Part shown: piece after piece, positions 31,744 through 33,031 of the stretch
Position numbering within the stretch: position 1 is the stretch's first letter
How the letters are laid out: each line of letters begins with the position of its first letter
DNA from: Cellvibrionales bacterium UBA1969
GTDB lineage: Bacteria; Pseudomonadota; Gammaproteobacteria; Pseudomonadales; UBA7434
DNA length: 33,031 nt
Direction: 5' to 3'
Assembly: GCA_002339085.1 (NCBI GenBank)
Contig: DDDX01000084.1
Span: forward strand, 965 to 33,995
The notes under the pieces: model-generated
The model's database searches: none
Told to the model about the DNA's origin: nothing
Seen by the model: the letters and a program-made list of their open reading frames with translations, nothing else
Position numbers and translations under genes: made by a program

Positions 31744-33031
31744 CTAATAATTAGACGGCGAACCCAAAACAGATTCCGACCGAGCAGCGCTTGAACGCTT
31801 ATAGCGCTTATCAAATATCGCTAAAATAGCACCTAAGGCAATGAGAATTGCCCCTAGCCAAATGCAACGCACAAGAGGTTTCACGTGAACCCTCACTGCC
31901 CAAACACCCGACTCTAACTGCTCGCCTAATGCGACATAAAGGTCACGAGACAACGATGCATCAATACCCGCCTCGGTCATGATATTACGAGATGCACGGT
32001 AAAAACGCTTCTCGGGGTACAAAGTAGTAATTAATCTTGAAGGCTCACCTTCGCTGTCATAGTAGACATCTACGCTCGCCCGAGTCGCATCATAATTAGA
32101 GGCCGTGACTGACGATATTTCAGTTAATTGATAGCGATAGGCGTTGATAGAAACATTATCATTTATGGCCATTCGTACATCTTTCTGCGATTCATAAATA
32201 GAGGTGATGCCAATACCGAGAATCATAACTGCCATTCCAATATGAGCAATGACCATGCCGTAGTAGGAAAGACTCAATTGACTAAAAGAATGAAAAGAAA
32301 GGCCAGCGTGCTTTAATCGAAAAAAGAAATGCCCCAATGTATTAACTACTAACCACAGACATAAGCTGGCGATAAAAAAAGCTAAAAAGTTAAAGTCCGC
32401 GACATATTGGTGACTGAGTATGCGTACCAATAACATCGCAAGAAAAATAGCCAGTAATAAACAGATCATCCATTGCCTCGATTGCTCCTTTAATAGCGTA
32501 AACTTATTCCATGCGATAAAAGGAGCGAAGCACATAATAAAGAGGGTTAGCAAGCCGAGGGGCACAAACATAGCATTAAAATAAGGAGCCCCTACTGAAT
32601 AACTTCCTAAATCTAAAGCAGTACTAATCAAGGGAAATAATGTCCCTAAGAGAACCACAGTCAAGGCGATAGAAAAAAGGACATTATTGATAAGAAGAAA
32701 GTTCTCTCTCGATATCAGCGCGAAAACCGTCCCACCTTTCATGATTGGCGCTCTTAGAGCATATAATAATAATGAGCCACCAACTACGATAAATAAAAAG
32801 GCTAAAATAAAAAGTCCACGCTCAGGATCGCTAGCAAAGGCATGCACCGACACTAATATTCCAGAACGTACTAAAAATGTACCCAGTAGACTCAGAGAGA
32901 AGGCTAGCAAGGCAAGTAAAATTGTCCAGCTTTTAAACACTCCACGTTTTTCTGTTGCTGATAACGAATGAACAAGTGCTGCACCTGCTAACCATGGCAT
33001 AAGAGAGGCATTTTCTACAGGATCCCAAAAC
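31744..33031 (-). CDS. ccmF: Haem lyase subunit CcmF (partial, 5' end missing)
   Basis: Integral membrane component of the cytochrome c haem ligation complex. The frame is open to the right edge of the window (WDPVENASLMPWLAGAALVH at its start), so the N-terminal third and the WWD domain lie mostly outside. About 428 codons are present, with many membrane helices, the conserved SVHAFASDPERG stretch carrying a haem-associated His, a large periplasmic loop (about 32000-32200), and the C-terminal VKPLVRCIWLGAILIALGAI followed by a basic tail. It is 14 bp ahead of ccmG, giving the standard order ccmF-G-H-I. No ATG at 33000 should be taken as the true start. Confidence 0.96.
   Translation of the reverse strand, partial: FWDPVENASLMPWLAGAALVHSLSATEKRGVFKSWTILLALLAFSLSLLGTFLVRSGILVSVHAFASDPERGLFILAFLFIVVGGSLLLYALRAPIMKGGTVFALISRENFLLINNVLFSIALTVVLLGTLFPLISTALDLGSYSVGAPYFNAMFVPLGLLTLFIMCFAPFIAWNKFTLLKEQSRQWMICLLLAIFLAMLLVRILSHQYVADFNFLAFFIASLCLWLVVNTLGHFFFRLKHAGLSFHSFSQLSLSYYGMVIAHIGMAVMILGIGITSIYESQKDVRMAINDNVSINAYRYQLTEISSVTASNYDATRASVDVYYDSEGEPSRLITTLYPEKRFYRASRNIMTEAGIDASLSRDLYVALGEQLESGVWAVRVHVKPLVRCIWLGAILIALGAILAIFDKRYKRSSAARSESVLGSPSNY

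Noticed and set aside
1..33031. Stop-codon reassignment of TAA to explain the two in-frame stops
   Set aside because: TAA is used as the ordinary terminal stop of many intact genes here (for example pstB, aroC, gspD), so a genome-wide recoding is not supported.
1..33031. Mobile elements, defence systems, CRISPR arrays, tRNA or rRNA genes
   Set aside because: No transposase, integrase, repeat-spacer pattern, toxin-antitoxin pair or RNA gene was recognised; all long genes are housekeeping or common families.

Overview
The window is ordinary chromosomal DNA of a Gram-negative gammaproteobacterium, most likely a marine lineage near Pseudomonadales/Cellvibrionales. ZipA, RoxA/YcfD, a full LolCDE exporter and the block murB / low-molecular-weight phosphatase / kdsB / lpxK / lolE-D-C / PilZ gene all point to Gammaproteobacteria. 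That block resembles the order known in Pseudomonas, as does prmB-aroC-MFS. Coding density is high. I saw no rRNA or tRNA genes, CRISPR array, insertion sequence or phage genes. I did not find a convincing undescribed multi-gene system; the most interesting signals are small broken genes and regulatory sites.

Layout. 1-1226 (+): end of pstB, then phoU, the tail of a phosphate-uptake operon. 1242-2626 (-): a small exported-protein gene split by an in-frame stop, then a general porin with a clear terminator. 2858-6143 (+): prmB, aroC and an MFS transporter. 6144-6871: a long AT-rich gap with several inverted repeats and one possible 38-codon ORF. 6872-9844 (+): an orphan type II secretin gspD, a MaoC-type hot-dog hydratase and a YiiD-type thioesterase. 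9855-13203: ppsA (-) and its regulator ppsR (+), divergent from a shared 166 bp region. 13205-20217 (-): murB, phosphatase, kdsB, lpxK, a possible 42-residue ORF, lolE, lolD and lolC, an envelope-building block. 20448-22634 (+): a PilZ-domain protein, a small exported protein cut short by an in-frame TAA, and roxA. 22738-29258 (-): ligA, zipA and smc, for DNA ligation, division and chromosome segregation. 29259-29651: a gap with a perfect FNR/Anr-type box. 29652-33031 (-): ccmI, ccmH, ccmG and part of ccmF, the end of the cytochrome c maturation operon.

Functionally the genes are mostly housekeeping: phosphate control, aromatic amino acid synthesis (aroC), the gluconeogenic PEP node (ppsA/ppsR), peptidoglycan (murB), Kdo/lipid A (kdsB, lpxK), lipoprotein export (lolCDE), chromosome and division functions, and c-type cytochrome assembly. 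Several genes use TTG or GTG starts with good Shine-Dalgarno sequences, so ATG-only start calling would misplace them.
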